Positions 16,181 through 23,155 of a stretch of 51,378 bases of DNA are shown here, piece after piece. This DNA is from an uncultured Kiritimatiellota bacterium (GTDB lineage: Bacteria; Verrucomicrobiota; Kiritimatiellia; RFP12; UBA1067): positions 1-51,378 of the forward strand of contig CAKURH010000012.1 of the NCBI GenBank assembly GCA_934675625.1, written 5' to 3'. The notes under the pieces are model-generated. The model was not told the origin of the DNA and did no database searches. It saw only the letters and a program-made list of their open reading frames with translations. The position numbers were made by a program, and so were the translations under genes. How positions within the stretch are numbered: the stretch's first letter is position 1; every line of letters begins with the position of its first letter.

Positions 16181-17808
16181 TTCCCGCCCTCCTTCTTCGG
16201 ATACGCCAGCTCGACGGCGATGTTGCCGAGCTTCGCGATTTCGCCGCGCCGGTTCTTGCCCTTCGCCTTGACGGTCACCTCGTTCGCGCCAGGACGCAGC
16301 AACCCCTGCGGAATCTCGTAGAGCTGTGTGCCCGCCCGCTTCTTGAACGGCTTCAACTCCTTGCCGTTGAACGTGACGACCGTCTCCATGCCGCTCGGAA
16401 TCGAGACTTCCGTGATAAGCGTCGCCTTCGGCGCGCCGCCGCCCTCGCCCTTCAGCGCGGCCGCGTCGTCCCAGACGTTCACGTGGTACTTCGCGACGCC
16501 CTTCGTGAGGGCGATCGGGCTGTTCGAGAGCAGCGACTCGACGCCGACGTACTTCGTGCCGTCCTTCAGCACGTTGCCGGCCGCGCGGTCGTTCGTGTAG
16601 CAGACGAAATACCGCTTGTCCGCCCGCCGGTTCGCCGCCGCGTCAAAGGGCGCGACCGCCCCGTGCGAAATCCATCCGATCTCGTGGTGCAGCGCCATCG
16701 TGTACATGCAGCCGGACGCCTGGCAGAGAAGCGCGTCCGCAATCCGCGCCGCGTAGGTCGGCCGGCTCTGGCGCGGCAGGCGCTCGTCGTCGCCCGCATA
16801 GCCCGAGTCGTTGCCGACATAGATGCCGCTTCCGACGAACGAGACGTAGAAGGGAATGCCGGCCTTGCGCGCGAGGTCGCCCGTCACGTTCCAGCGGTTC
16901 AGCTGAAAGCCACCGCCCAGCACGACCGCGTCCAAAAGCTTCGCGTCGAACCACCCCTGCAGGTTGATGCCGATGTCCTTGCAGAACCCGACGGAATCGG
17001 GCACACGCGCGCAGAACGCGACGGGATGCCCTAGCCGCGTCGCCGCGCCCTTGCACGCCGCGCCGATCTTCTGCATCATCTGCGTCAGCGCCTCGACCTC
17101 CTTCGGCTCGGCCTTGCCGCCCATCGCCACGCTGCGGAAGAGCGTCGGATTCATCATGAAGTCGACCATCAGCCCATCGATGTCATACTTGCCGGCGATC
17201 TCGCACGCGATAGCCGCGAACTTGTCGCGCACCTTCGCGCTGCCGTAGTCGACGGCAACGGGATTGGCGTGCGGCGTCCCCGTCTTTCCGTCGGGGCTCA
17301 TCAGCGCGTCGGGGTTCTTGGTCTTGAACGACGGCCACAGGTAGGAATACCACGAGCCGGGCGTGTTCCGCGCCCCGCCCGGACGCGCCCCATGGATCAG
17401 CAGGTTGACCGGCAGCGCGACGACCGCCTCCTTCTTGTTCTTGCGGCACCACTTGACCGTCTCCGCCAGCGGATCGATTCCCTTCTGCGCGAGTTCGGGC
17501 ATCGCGTTGCGGTAGGCCGCGAGCCACTTGGAGTCAGACGCCGGCTGCACGGTCGGGAAGTCGGCCGAACTGAGCTTCGCGGCCATCGACCCGAACCCGA
17601 ACGTCGGCGCGAACACGAGCGTGTCGAACTTCAGCGAATCAAGGCCCGCAAGCGCGACTTTCGGATAGTTCTCGGCCGTCGCCGGCAGCGCCTTCGGCCA
17701 GAAGGCCGCATGGTAGGCGACGTAATGGTAGAGGGTCTTGCCGCTGAAGGCCGAAGCCGTCAGGGTCAGAAAGGAGACCGCACAGGAAGATAAAAAAAGG
17801 CGTTTCAT
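16177..17808 (-). CDS. secreted TIM-barrel protein, putative glycoside-hydrolase-like
   Basis: 543 aa with a signal peptide MKRLFLSSCAVSF... cleaved near residue 20. The body looks like a (beta/alpha)8 hydrolase of the GHL10/endo-alpha-like kind: FDTLVFAPTFGFG, a strand YDIDGLMVDFMMNP with an Asp in a catalytic-like position, VAFCARVPDS and GIPFYVSFVG. The C-terminal 100 residues look like a beta-sandwich (VSIPSGMETVVTFNGKEL, LLRPGANEVTV). No family can be named with confidence. The ATG at 17808 lies inside a perfect hairpin plus T-run that looks like the pyrE terminator. A GTG at 17826 with GAGG 6 nt upstream is a serious alternative start. The gene is coupled by ATGA to the toroid gene. Confidence 0.7.
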   Translation of the reverse strand: MKRLFLSSCAVSFLTLTASAFSGKTLYHYVAYHAAFWPKALPATAENYPKVALAGLDSLKFDTLVFAPTFGFGSMAAKLSSADFPTVQPASDSKWLAAYRNAMPELAQKGIDPLAETVKWCRKNKKEAVVALPVNLLIHGARPGGARNTPGSWYSYLWPSFKTKNPDALMSPDGKTGTPHANPVAVDYGSAKVRDKFAAIACEIAGKYDIDGLMVDFMMNPTLFRSVAMGGKAEPKEVEALTQMMQKIGAACKGAATRLGHPVAFCARVPDSVGFCKDIGINLQGWFDAKLLDAVVLGGGFQLNRWNVTGDLARKAGIPFYVSFVGSGIYVGNDSGYAGDDERLPRQSRPTYAARIADALLCQASGCMYTMALHHEIGWISHGAVAPFDAAANRRADKRYFVCYTNDRAAGNVLKDGTKYVGVESLLSNSPIALTKGVAKYHVNVWDDAAALKGEGGGAPKATLITEVSIPSGMETVVTFNGKELKPFKKRAGTQLYEIPQGLLRPGANEVTVKAKGKNRRGEIAKLGNIAVELAYPKKEGGK

Positions 17809-17824
17809 CACTTGGTGAAACGCC
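17790..17824 (-). terminator. rho-independent terminator of pyrE, overlapping the next start codon
   Basis: Perfect 9-bp inverted repeat GGCGTTTCA (17799-17807) / TGAAACGCC (17816-17824) with an 8-nt loop. On the minus strand it is followed by seven T residues. It lies 44 bp after the pyrE stop and contains the ATG of the following gene. Confidence 0.85.
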
Positions 17825-17867
17825 ACAGGCGGCCTCGGGGTTCACCCGACGCTGACGTCCGCCAGCC

Positions 17868-18479
17868 TTACGAGCCGGGGTGGACGGGCTTCGAGCCCGC
17901 CTTGCACATCGGGCACGTCTCGGCCGTCCACGTCTCGGGCGTCATCTGCATGAGCGAGAACATCGGGATGCGGCCGAACTTGACCTTGCCGCCCGAACGG
18001 TCCACGAGCAGGACGACGCCCGCGACCTTCGCGCCGGCGGCCTTGACGAGGTCGATCGTCTCCTGCACGCGCCCGCCCTTAGTCACGACATCTTCCGCGA
18101 CGACGTAGCGCTCGCCCTTCTTCAGCGTGAAGCGGCGCATCGCCAAGACCGTGTTCGGCTTGCCCGTCGCGTCCACGCCCTCGCCCGGCACCTTCTCGGC
18201 GAAGACGCACTTCACGTTCAGCTCGCGCGCGACCTCGTGCCCGACGAGGATGCCGCCGACGGCCGGCGAGATCACGCCGTCGATCCGCGAACCGAGCTTG
18301 CCGCTCCGGACGGCCTGCCGCGTCACCTCGCGGCAGAGCTTTTCGGCGATGCGCGGATAGCGCAGAACGTTCGCGCACTGGAAGTAGCGGTTGGAGTGCA
18401 GCTTGGAGCGAAGCTCGAAGTGCCCTTCCAAGAGCGCACCCGTGTCCTTGAATGCCTGGAGAACCTGTTTCTGCGTCAT
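17868..18479 (-). CDS. pyrE: orotate phosphoribosyltransferase
   Basis: 203 aa. It transfers the phosphoribosyl group of PRPP to orotate in pyrimidine synthesis. The 13-residue PRPP-binding motif is VVAEDVVTKGGRV near residue 124, and the N-terminal substrate region LLEGHFELRSKLHSNRYFQCA is typical of this family branch. The C-terminus ends CPMCKAGSKPVHPGS; this Cys-x-x-Cys tail is found in a subset of bacterial and archaeal PyrE proteins. AAGGA lies 9 nt before the ATG at 18479. It is 59 bp downstream of an ExbB/ExbD cluster and ends at a strong terminator. Confidence 0.93.
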   Translation of the reverse strand: MTQKQVLQAFKDTGALLEGHFELRSKLHSNRYFQCANVLRYPRIAEKLCREVTRQAVRSGKLGSRIDGVISPAVGGILVGHEVARELNVKCVFAEKVPGEGVDATGKPNTVLAMRRFTLKKGERYVVAEDVVTKGGRVQETIDLVKAAGAKVAGVVLLVDRSGGKVKFGRIPMFSLMQMTPETWTAETCPMCKAGSKPVHPGS

Positions 18480-18497
18480 GTCTGAGTTTCCTTTCGG

Positions 18498-18536
18498 GGA
18501 TTTGTCCTTTTGTCGTTTGTCGTTGTCGTCAAATCC
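18498..18536. repeat. short-unit repeat element upstream of pyrE
   Basis: GGATTTG (18498-18504) and CAAATCC (18530-18536) form a perfect 7-bp inverted repeat enclosing about four degenerate TTTGTC units of 6-8 nt. It fills most of the gap between the small membrane protein gene and pyrE. Confidence 0.5.
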
Positions 18537-18538
18537 AA

Positions 18539-18991
18539 TCAATCCAGCTTCAGAAGCTGCTCTTTCGAGAAGCCGAACGGCGGCGCCTCATCCTGTTCGA
18601 CCGGGATGACCGCCGGAGCCGGCGCGGCGCACGTCGGCAGGTAGGGCGGCAGACGCCAGTCCATCCGCCGGGGTGTCGGCGGGCGTGTGCGGTCGGAAAG
18701 CCGGACGAGCGGTGTCGGCGGGTCGTCCGGCAACTCGCGCAAGACGAGATCGTCCGGTCGAATCGCCGCATCCGCCGGCTCGCCGGAACCGGTGGACTTC
18801 GCCCGGCGCATCGCCTGCGCCTCCTCGTCCGGCGTCAGGCTCACGAACGCCGCAAACGGCCGCGCCGTCCCCTGCGACAGCTGTGGCTGCGGCGTGCGCC
18901 GCAACGCCGAATAGGGGAGGAGGCAGAAGACGGTGACCGGCAGCGCCAACGCCGTCAGGAGGGAGAGCATCTCGCTTCGCACACGCCTCAT
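18539..18991 (-). CDS. small proline-rich membrane-anchored protein, unknown
   Basis: 150 aa. One N-terminal membrane segment (LTALALPVTVFCLLPYSAL, about 12-30) is followed by a Pro- and Arg-rich periplasmic tail with no recognised domain. The start overlaps the ExbD-like stop by 4 bp. Its place directly after ExbB and ExbD homologues and its TonB-like build (short cytoplasmic end, one helix, Pro-rich tail) suggest a partner of that proton channel. It lacks a recognisable TonB C-terminal domain, so the role is only inferred. Confidence 0.65.
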   Translation of the reverse strand: MRRVRSEMLSLLTALALPVTVFCLLPYSALRRTPQPQLSQGTARPFAAFVSLTPDEEAQAMRRAKSTGSGEPADAAIRPDDLVLRELPDDPPTPLVRLSDRTRPPTPRRMDWRLPPYLPTCAAPAPAVIPVEQDEAPPFGFSKEQLLKLD

Positions 18992-19461
18992 TCGCCGTTC
19001 TCCGCGCGCTTCTCGGCGAACAGGACGCGCGCGACGCCGTTTGCCCGCGCGAGCGCCGCGAGGCGCATCAGCTCGCCCCCGGCGACGCGCCGATCCGCCA
19101 GCACGAGCAGGGTCTTCTCCGCGCGGCGCGCGAAGCGCTCCGCCAACTGCTCGCCCAGCGCGCGCCGCGAGGCGTCCTCGCCCATCAGGTAGCGCGTGTC
19201 GTCGAAGAAGACGAGCGTCTCGCGCGGCATCGGCATCATCAGCGCAACCGGCGACTCGCCGACGGCGTCTCCCGACACCGCCGCCGGCAGGTCGAAGAGC
19301 GTGCCCTCGGCCGCCGTGAGCGTGCCGGAAACGACGCGGAGCTGCAACAGCAGCAGCCCGACCGTGAGATACGGCGCGGCCGCGACGATCGGCTTCAGCC
19401 AGGCCGCGCCGTGCCGCCAGATTCCAAGCGACCGCTCAGGCGTCCATCCCCAGGGGCTCAC
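18988..19461 (-). CDS. ExbD/TolR-family biopolymer transport protein
   Basis: 157 aa. A short N-terminus, one transmembrane helix (AAPYLTVGLLLLQLRVV, about 28-45), and a periplasmic domain with the ExbD-type ending TLLVLADRRVAGGELMRLAALARANGVARVLFA. ExbD subunits form the proton channel with ExbB and pass energy to outer-membrane processes. The conserved Asp normally found in the helix is not seen; this is a point to check. 4-bp overlaps join it to ExbB upstream and the small protein downstream. Confidence 0.78.
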   Translation of the reverse strand: MSPWGWTPERSLGIWRHGAAWLKPIVAAAPYLTVGLLLLQLRVVSGTLTAAEGTLFDLPAAVSGDAVGESPVALMMPMPRETLVFFDDTRYLMGEDASRRALGEQLAERFARRAEKTLLVLADRRVAGGELMRLAALARANGVARVLFAEKRAENGE

Positions 19462-20090
19462 TTCGCCTTCTCCTTCTCGCGCATCGCCTCCTTCTCCTTC
19501 TGCGTGGAGATGTAGCCGATGATCTGGCTCGCCGCCGCCTCAAGCTCGACGACGATGCGGTCAAGCCGGACGCGCAGGAAGGAATACATCACGGACGCGA
19601 GAATCGCGACCGCGAGGCCGAACGCCGCCGCGACGAGCGCCTCCATCGCGCCGTCCAGCAGCGCGACGCGCGAGACGAGCGCGTCCGCGTTCGCCGCCTG
19701 AACCGTGCGCACGAAGCCGATCACCGTGCCGAGGAGGCCGAGGAGCGGCGCCGTCTGCGCGATGATCGCCAGCACCGCCAGCCGTCGGTCGAGGCGGCCG
19801 ACCTCGGCGCGCCCCTGGGAGTCGACGGCCTCGCGCAGGACGCGTGCCGACCCGCGCTGGTGGCGAATCGCCGTCGCGACGACAGACGACACGGGCGCGA
19901 CCACATCCTCGCAGATCGACAGCGCCTCCTCCCGGCTGCCGCGATCCAGGACGTTGATCACGCCCTTGAGGAAGTCCGCGTAGTCGACCTGCGCCCGGCG
20001 CAGGTCGAAGAACCGCTCGAAGAAGACATAGACGGACACGACCGCCAGGACGAGCAGAAGCCCGAACACGGAACCGCCGACAAAACTCAC
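19458..20090 (-). CDS. MotA/TolQ/ExbB proton channel family protein
   Basis: 210 aa with three hydrophobic segments (about 8-25, 105-125 and 150-172). The family signature is clear: RRLAVLAIIAQTAPLLGLLGTVIGFV near the second helix, then ALVAAAFGLAVAIL. It uses the proton gradient to drive ExbD/TolR-like partners in the inner membrane. The C-terminus is a charged helix (KEKEAMREKEKAK). It overlaps the TPR gene upstream by 4 bp and ExbD downstream by 4 bp, so the three products are probably made in coordinated amounts. Confidence 0.92.
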   Translation of the reverse strand: MSFVGGSVFGLLLVLAVVSVYVFFERFFDLRRAQVDYADFLKGVINVLDRGSREEALSICEDVVAPVSSVVATAIRHQRGSARVLREAVDSQGRAEVGRLDRRLAVLAIIAQTAPLLGLLGTVIGFVRTVQAANADALVSRVALLDGAMEALVAAAFGLAVAILASVMYSFLRVRLDRIVVELEAAASQIIGYISTQKEKEAMREKEKAK

Positions 20091-22072
20091 AGGAATCCCC
20101 CTTTCTCCGTCAGGCGACGGATGCGCTTGCGAGCCTCTTCGGCCGCCGGACTGTCGCTCGTCGCGACCAGGTCGAGGACGGCGACGGCCTGATGGCCCTT
20201 GCCGCGCCCCTCGAACTCGTCCGCCAGCCGAAACGCCGCCTTGGAAAACGCCGCGCGCGCCTCGTCATCGAGCCGCACATGGCCGAGCCGCTCCCGCCGG
20301 TAGGCGAGGACGACCTGCGTGTAATACTGATCCATCGCCTCGTCAAGGCGCCGAAGCTTCTCCAGCGCGCGGGCGATCTTGAACGAGATGACGAGCTTCG
20401 CGCTCGGCGAGAGCGCGCCGCCGAAGAGAATCGCGCGGTAGGCCTCCAGCGCCGCCGTGTAGCGGGCGGGATTGTCCGCCCCCATTGCGAAGAGCGCGTC
20501 CGCCTTGAGAAGACGGGCGCGCGCACGGTCGGCCGCCGTCACGTCGGCCGCCGCCGCAACCCGCTCGAAGACGAGCACCGCCTCGTCGAAGCGCGCCTGC
20601 TCGTTCAGCGTCTCGCCCTGCAGGAGCAGCGCGGGCAGGCGCACGGGCGAAGACGGGAAACGCTCCACGAGCCGCGTCGTCAGCTGAATCACCGACGTGT
20701 AGTCATTTTCGGCAAATGCCGCGCGCGCCGCCCACAGGAGCGCGTCCGCCGCCTTCTCCGGCGAGAGGCCCGGCACGTCGGACGCCGAAAGGAACAGTCG
20801 CCCGGACGCGCGCCAGTCGCGGCGGTTGTACTTGAACTTCGCCAGCCAGAGGAGGACGTCCGCCCGGACATGCGGGTCGGTCTTGTCGGCGAGCAACCCC
20901 TCCGCCACGCGCTCGGCCTCCTCATCCTCGCCGGCGCCGTAGAGGCAGAGGGCCTCGAAGAAGCGCATGCGCGGCGCACGCGCCGGATCGTCCGCCGCGA
21001 CTTGGCGAAACGCCGCGCGCGCCTCGGCGAAGCGGTAGGTGCGGTAGAAGCCGCGTCCGAGGGCCTCCCGTTCGCGCACCCGAACCGCATTTTCGATCGA
21101 CGCGGACGCCGACGTCTTCGGATACTTCTTCAGCGCCTGACGCGCCTGCACCAACGCCTCGTCAAACCGACCGAGCGACAGGAGAACGTCACTCTGCTTG
21201 AGCGCGGCCGTCGCCCGCGCGTCATCCGTTTCGGCGACTTGCTCGGCCCGCACAAAGGCCTCCAGCGCCTCGTCGAGTCGACCGAGGTGCGCGAGCGACC
21301 AGCCAAGCCCCTCCTGCACGGCCCCCAGCCGGGCGGCGTCCGGCCAGATCTCCACCGCTTCGGCGTAAAGTGCCTGTGCCGCTTGCCACTGCTCGGCCGC
21401 GAGCGTCGCATCCGCGACGGACAGGAATGCGTCCCGCGCGCCCAGCGTGTCCGGCGCGTCCTTGACGACCGCGCGAATCAGCGCGGCACCCTCCGCCGCC
21501 GTCCCGGACGCCGCCAACAGGGCCTGCCCGAGCCGCAGCGTCAGCGCGCGCCGCGCCGCCGCCGCGTCCGCCTCGGACAGCGCGCGCCGCAGCAGTTCGG
21601 GCTCCATCAGGTTCGCCGCCGCGACCGCGAATGCGCACGGCGGAACGTTCGTCTGCGCGCAGACGGCGCGCCAAAGGGTCTGTGCGCCCGCCTCCTCGCC
21701 CGCGCGCGCAAGGGCATCCGCCTCGTACAGAAGGGCCTGGACGGCCCCCTCCGGCGAGCCGCCCGCCGCGAGAAGCCGCGCGGCGGCGGCGTGGTCGCCG
21801 CGCACGACGGCGCGGTAGTAGTCGAACGCCGGGCCCTGCGCGTCCGGCCAGCGTTCCAAGGCGTTCGAGACCGCGTCCCACTTGTCCTCGGCCGCCCAGC
21901 TCTCCAGTCGGATGAGCCGCGACGCGTCCCCTTCGCCCGCCTGTTCCGCATGCGCACGCGCAACGTCCCAGAGGCCGTCGCGCAACGCCTGCCGCGCGAC
22001 GTCGAGATCGTCTGGCGCCGTCGCCGCGAAGGCGGCGACGAACGGGACTAGCAGGGCGAACAAGACCGTCAA
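20087..22072 (-). CDS. secreted TPR-repeat protein
   Basis: 661 aa. Signal peptide about 1-20 (MTVLFALLVPFVAAFAA). The rest is alpha-helical with many tetratricopeptide-like repeats. Examples are LGWSLAHLGRLDEALEAF, SDVLLSLGRFDEALVQARQAL and AARAAFAENDYTSVIQL, with the spacing and Ala/Gly/Leu pattern of TPRs. It probably acts as a periplasmic scaffold for the ExbB/ExbD system, as YbgF does for Tol-Pal; that comparison is inference. The start is a TTG at 22072 that overlaps the era stop, with GGGAG about 7 nt upstream; no in-frame ATG is placed plausibly. Confidence 0.8.
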   Translation of the reverse strand: MTVLFALLVPFVAAFAATAPDDLDVARQALRDGLWDVARAHAEQAGEGDASRLIRLESWAAEDKWDAVSNALERWPDAQGPAFDYYRAVVRGDHAAAARLLAAGGSPEGAVQALLYEADALARAGEEAGAQTLWRAVCAQTNVPPCAFAVAAANLMEPELLRRALSEADAAAARRALTLRLGQALLAASGTAAEGAALIRAVVKDAPDTLGARDAFLSVADATLAAEQWQAAQALYAEAVEIWPDAARLGAVQEGLGWSLAHLGRLDEALEAFVRAEQVAETDDARATAALKQSDVLLSLGRFDEALVQARQALKKYPKTSASASIENAVRVREREALGRGFYRTYRFAEARAAFRQVAADDPARAPRMRFFEALCLYGAGEDEEAERVAEGLLADKTDPHVRADVLLWLAKFKYNRRDWRASGRLFLSASDVPGLSPEKAADALLWAARAAFAENDYTSVIQLTTRLVERFPSSPVRLPALLLQGETLNEQARFDEAVLVFERVAAAADVTAADRARARLLKADALFAMGADNPARYTAALEAYRAILFGGALSPSAKLVISFKIARALEKLRRLDEAMDQYYTQVVLAYRRERLGHVRLDDEARAAFSKAAFRLADEFEGRGKGHQAVAVLDLVATSDSPAAEEARKRIRRLTEKGGFL

Positions 22073-23064
22073 ACCAACTCTCCCAAATACCCCATCTCGG
22101 CGAGCAAACGCTCGTTCTTCATCCAGTTCGGCTCGACGCGCACCCACAGGTCGAGCTTCACCTTCACGCCGAAGAGGTCTGACAGTTCGCGTTCGGAACA
22201 CTTGCGCACGTACTTGATCGTCGCCGCACCCTTGCCGATCACGATCGGCTTCTGGCTCGCGCGGTTGACGAGCAGTGCCGCCTCGACCTCCCACGTCGGC
22301 GCGCCCTTCTCGCGCACCTCCTGGATCTTGCGGACGACGACGCCCAACTCGTGCGGCAGTTCCTGATGCAACTTCGCGAGATACTTTTCGCGGATCGAGT
22401 CGGCGATCGTCAGCTTGCGCGGATAGTCCGTCACGATCTCGTCGTCGAACAGCTTCTCGCCTTCCTCGGCCAAGTCGAAGAGCGCGTCCAGCACGCCCTT
22501 CGCGCCACCCGGCGTCGAGGCGATGGACTTGACCCAGACGGGAGAAATCGTCGAATTGCGAATACTCGAATGATCGACTTGCGTCTCGCCGGCACATTCG
22601 TCGTTTCGACCATTCGACAATTCGGCTATTCGACTATTCTCCTCGGCCTCCTTCCACGCATCTCGGTACATCGTCTCGTAGAACGGGGCCTTGTCGGCCT
22701 TGTTGAGCACGAAGACGATCTTTTCGGGCCGCTCCTTCGCGAGCCGCTGCATCCAGCCGATGTCCTCCAGCTGCGGCTCCTCGGAGGCGTCGAAGACGAC
22801 GCACGTCACGTCCGTCCCCGCCGCGCTCCGCCGCGCCATGCGGTTCAGGAGCCGACCGAGCTGGCCAACCGCCTTGTGCAGGCCGGGCGTGTCCAGCAGC
22901 ACGAGCTGCCCGCGCGCGTCGGCGACGATGCCGCGCACGGTGTTGCGCGTCGTCTGCTCGACGGGCGAGACGATCGAGACCTTTTCGCCGACAAGGGCGT
23001 TGACGAGCGTGGACTTCCCCGCGTTCGTCCGCCCCACGACCCCGACTACTGCGACTTTGGCCAT
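22069..23064 (-). CDS. era: GTPase Era with an in-frame palindromic insertion
   Basis: 331 aa against the usual 295-305. Era binds 16S rRNA and helps 30S subunit maturation. GTPase motifs: G1 GRTNAGKST (residues 11-19), G2 region QTTRNT, G3 DTPG, G4 NKAD. The KH domain carries VIGKGAATIKYV, and LWVRVEPNW is typical of the C-terminus. Between G4 and the G5 region (VKSIAST) sit about 30 extra residues (from ENSRIAEL to NSTISPV). They are encoded by an octamer-repeat palindrome at 22548-22639. The start at 23064 has AAGGA 9 nt upstream. It is the first gene of the cluster leading into the TPR and ExbB/ExbD genes. Confidence 0.93.
   Translation of the reverse strand: MAKVAVVGVVGRTNAGKSTLVNALVGEKVSIVSPVEQTTRNTVRGIVADARGQLVLLDTPGLHKAVGQLGRLLNRMARRSAAGTDVTCVVFDASEEPQLEDIGWMQRLAKERPEKIVFVLNKADKAPFYETMYRDAWKEAEENSRIAELSNGRNDECAGETQVDHSSIRNSTISPVWVKSIASTPGGAKGVLDALFDLAEEGEKLFDDEIVTDYPRKLTIADSIREKYLAKLHQELPHELGVVVRKIQEVREKGAPTWEVEAALLVNRASQKPIVIGKGAATIKYVRKCSERELSDLFGVKVKLDLWVRVEPNWMKNERLLAEMGYLGELV
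22548..22639. repeat. octamer-array palindrome inside era
   Basis: The right arm (22596-22639) has five 8-nt units of the form ATTCGNCN (for example ATTCGTCG, ATTCGACA, ATTCGGCT, ATTCGACT). The left arm (about 22548-22578) has three to four units of the opposite sense (GTCGAAT, GCGAAT, CTCGAAT). The arms can pair over about 35 nt. The element keeps the era frame open. Confidence 0.75.
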
Positions 23065-23082
23065 ACGACCTTATCCTTTTCA

Positions 23083-23145
23083 TCCACGAATCTCCACGAA
23101 TTCCCACAAATTCAAATTCGTGTTCATTCGTGAAAATTCGTGGAC
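23083..23145. repeat. decamer inverted-array element, three units facing three
   Basis: Left arm: three 10-nt units TCCACGAATC, TCCACGAATT, CCCACAAATT (23083-23112). Right arm: three units starting ATTCGTG (23116-23145). It lies between era and rpiB-glyA and could form a long hairpin downstream of glyA. The same element occurs at 28636-28700. Confidence 0.8.
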
Positions 23146-23155
23146 ACCATTTCGA

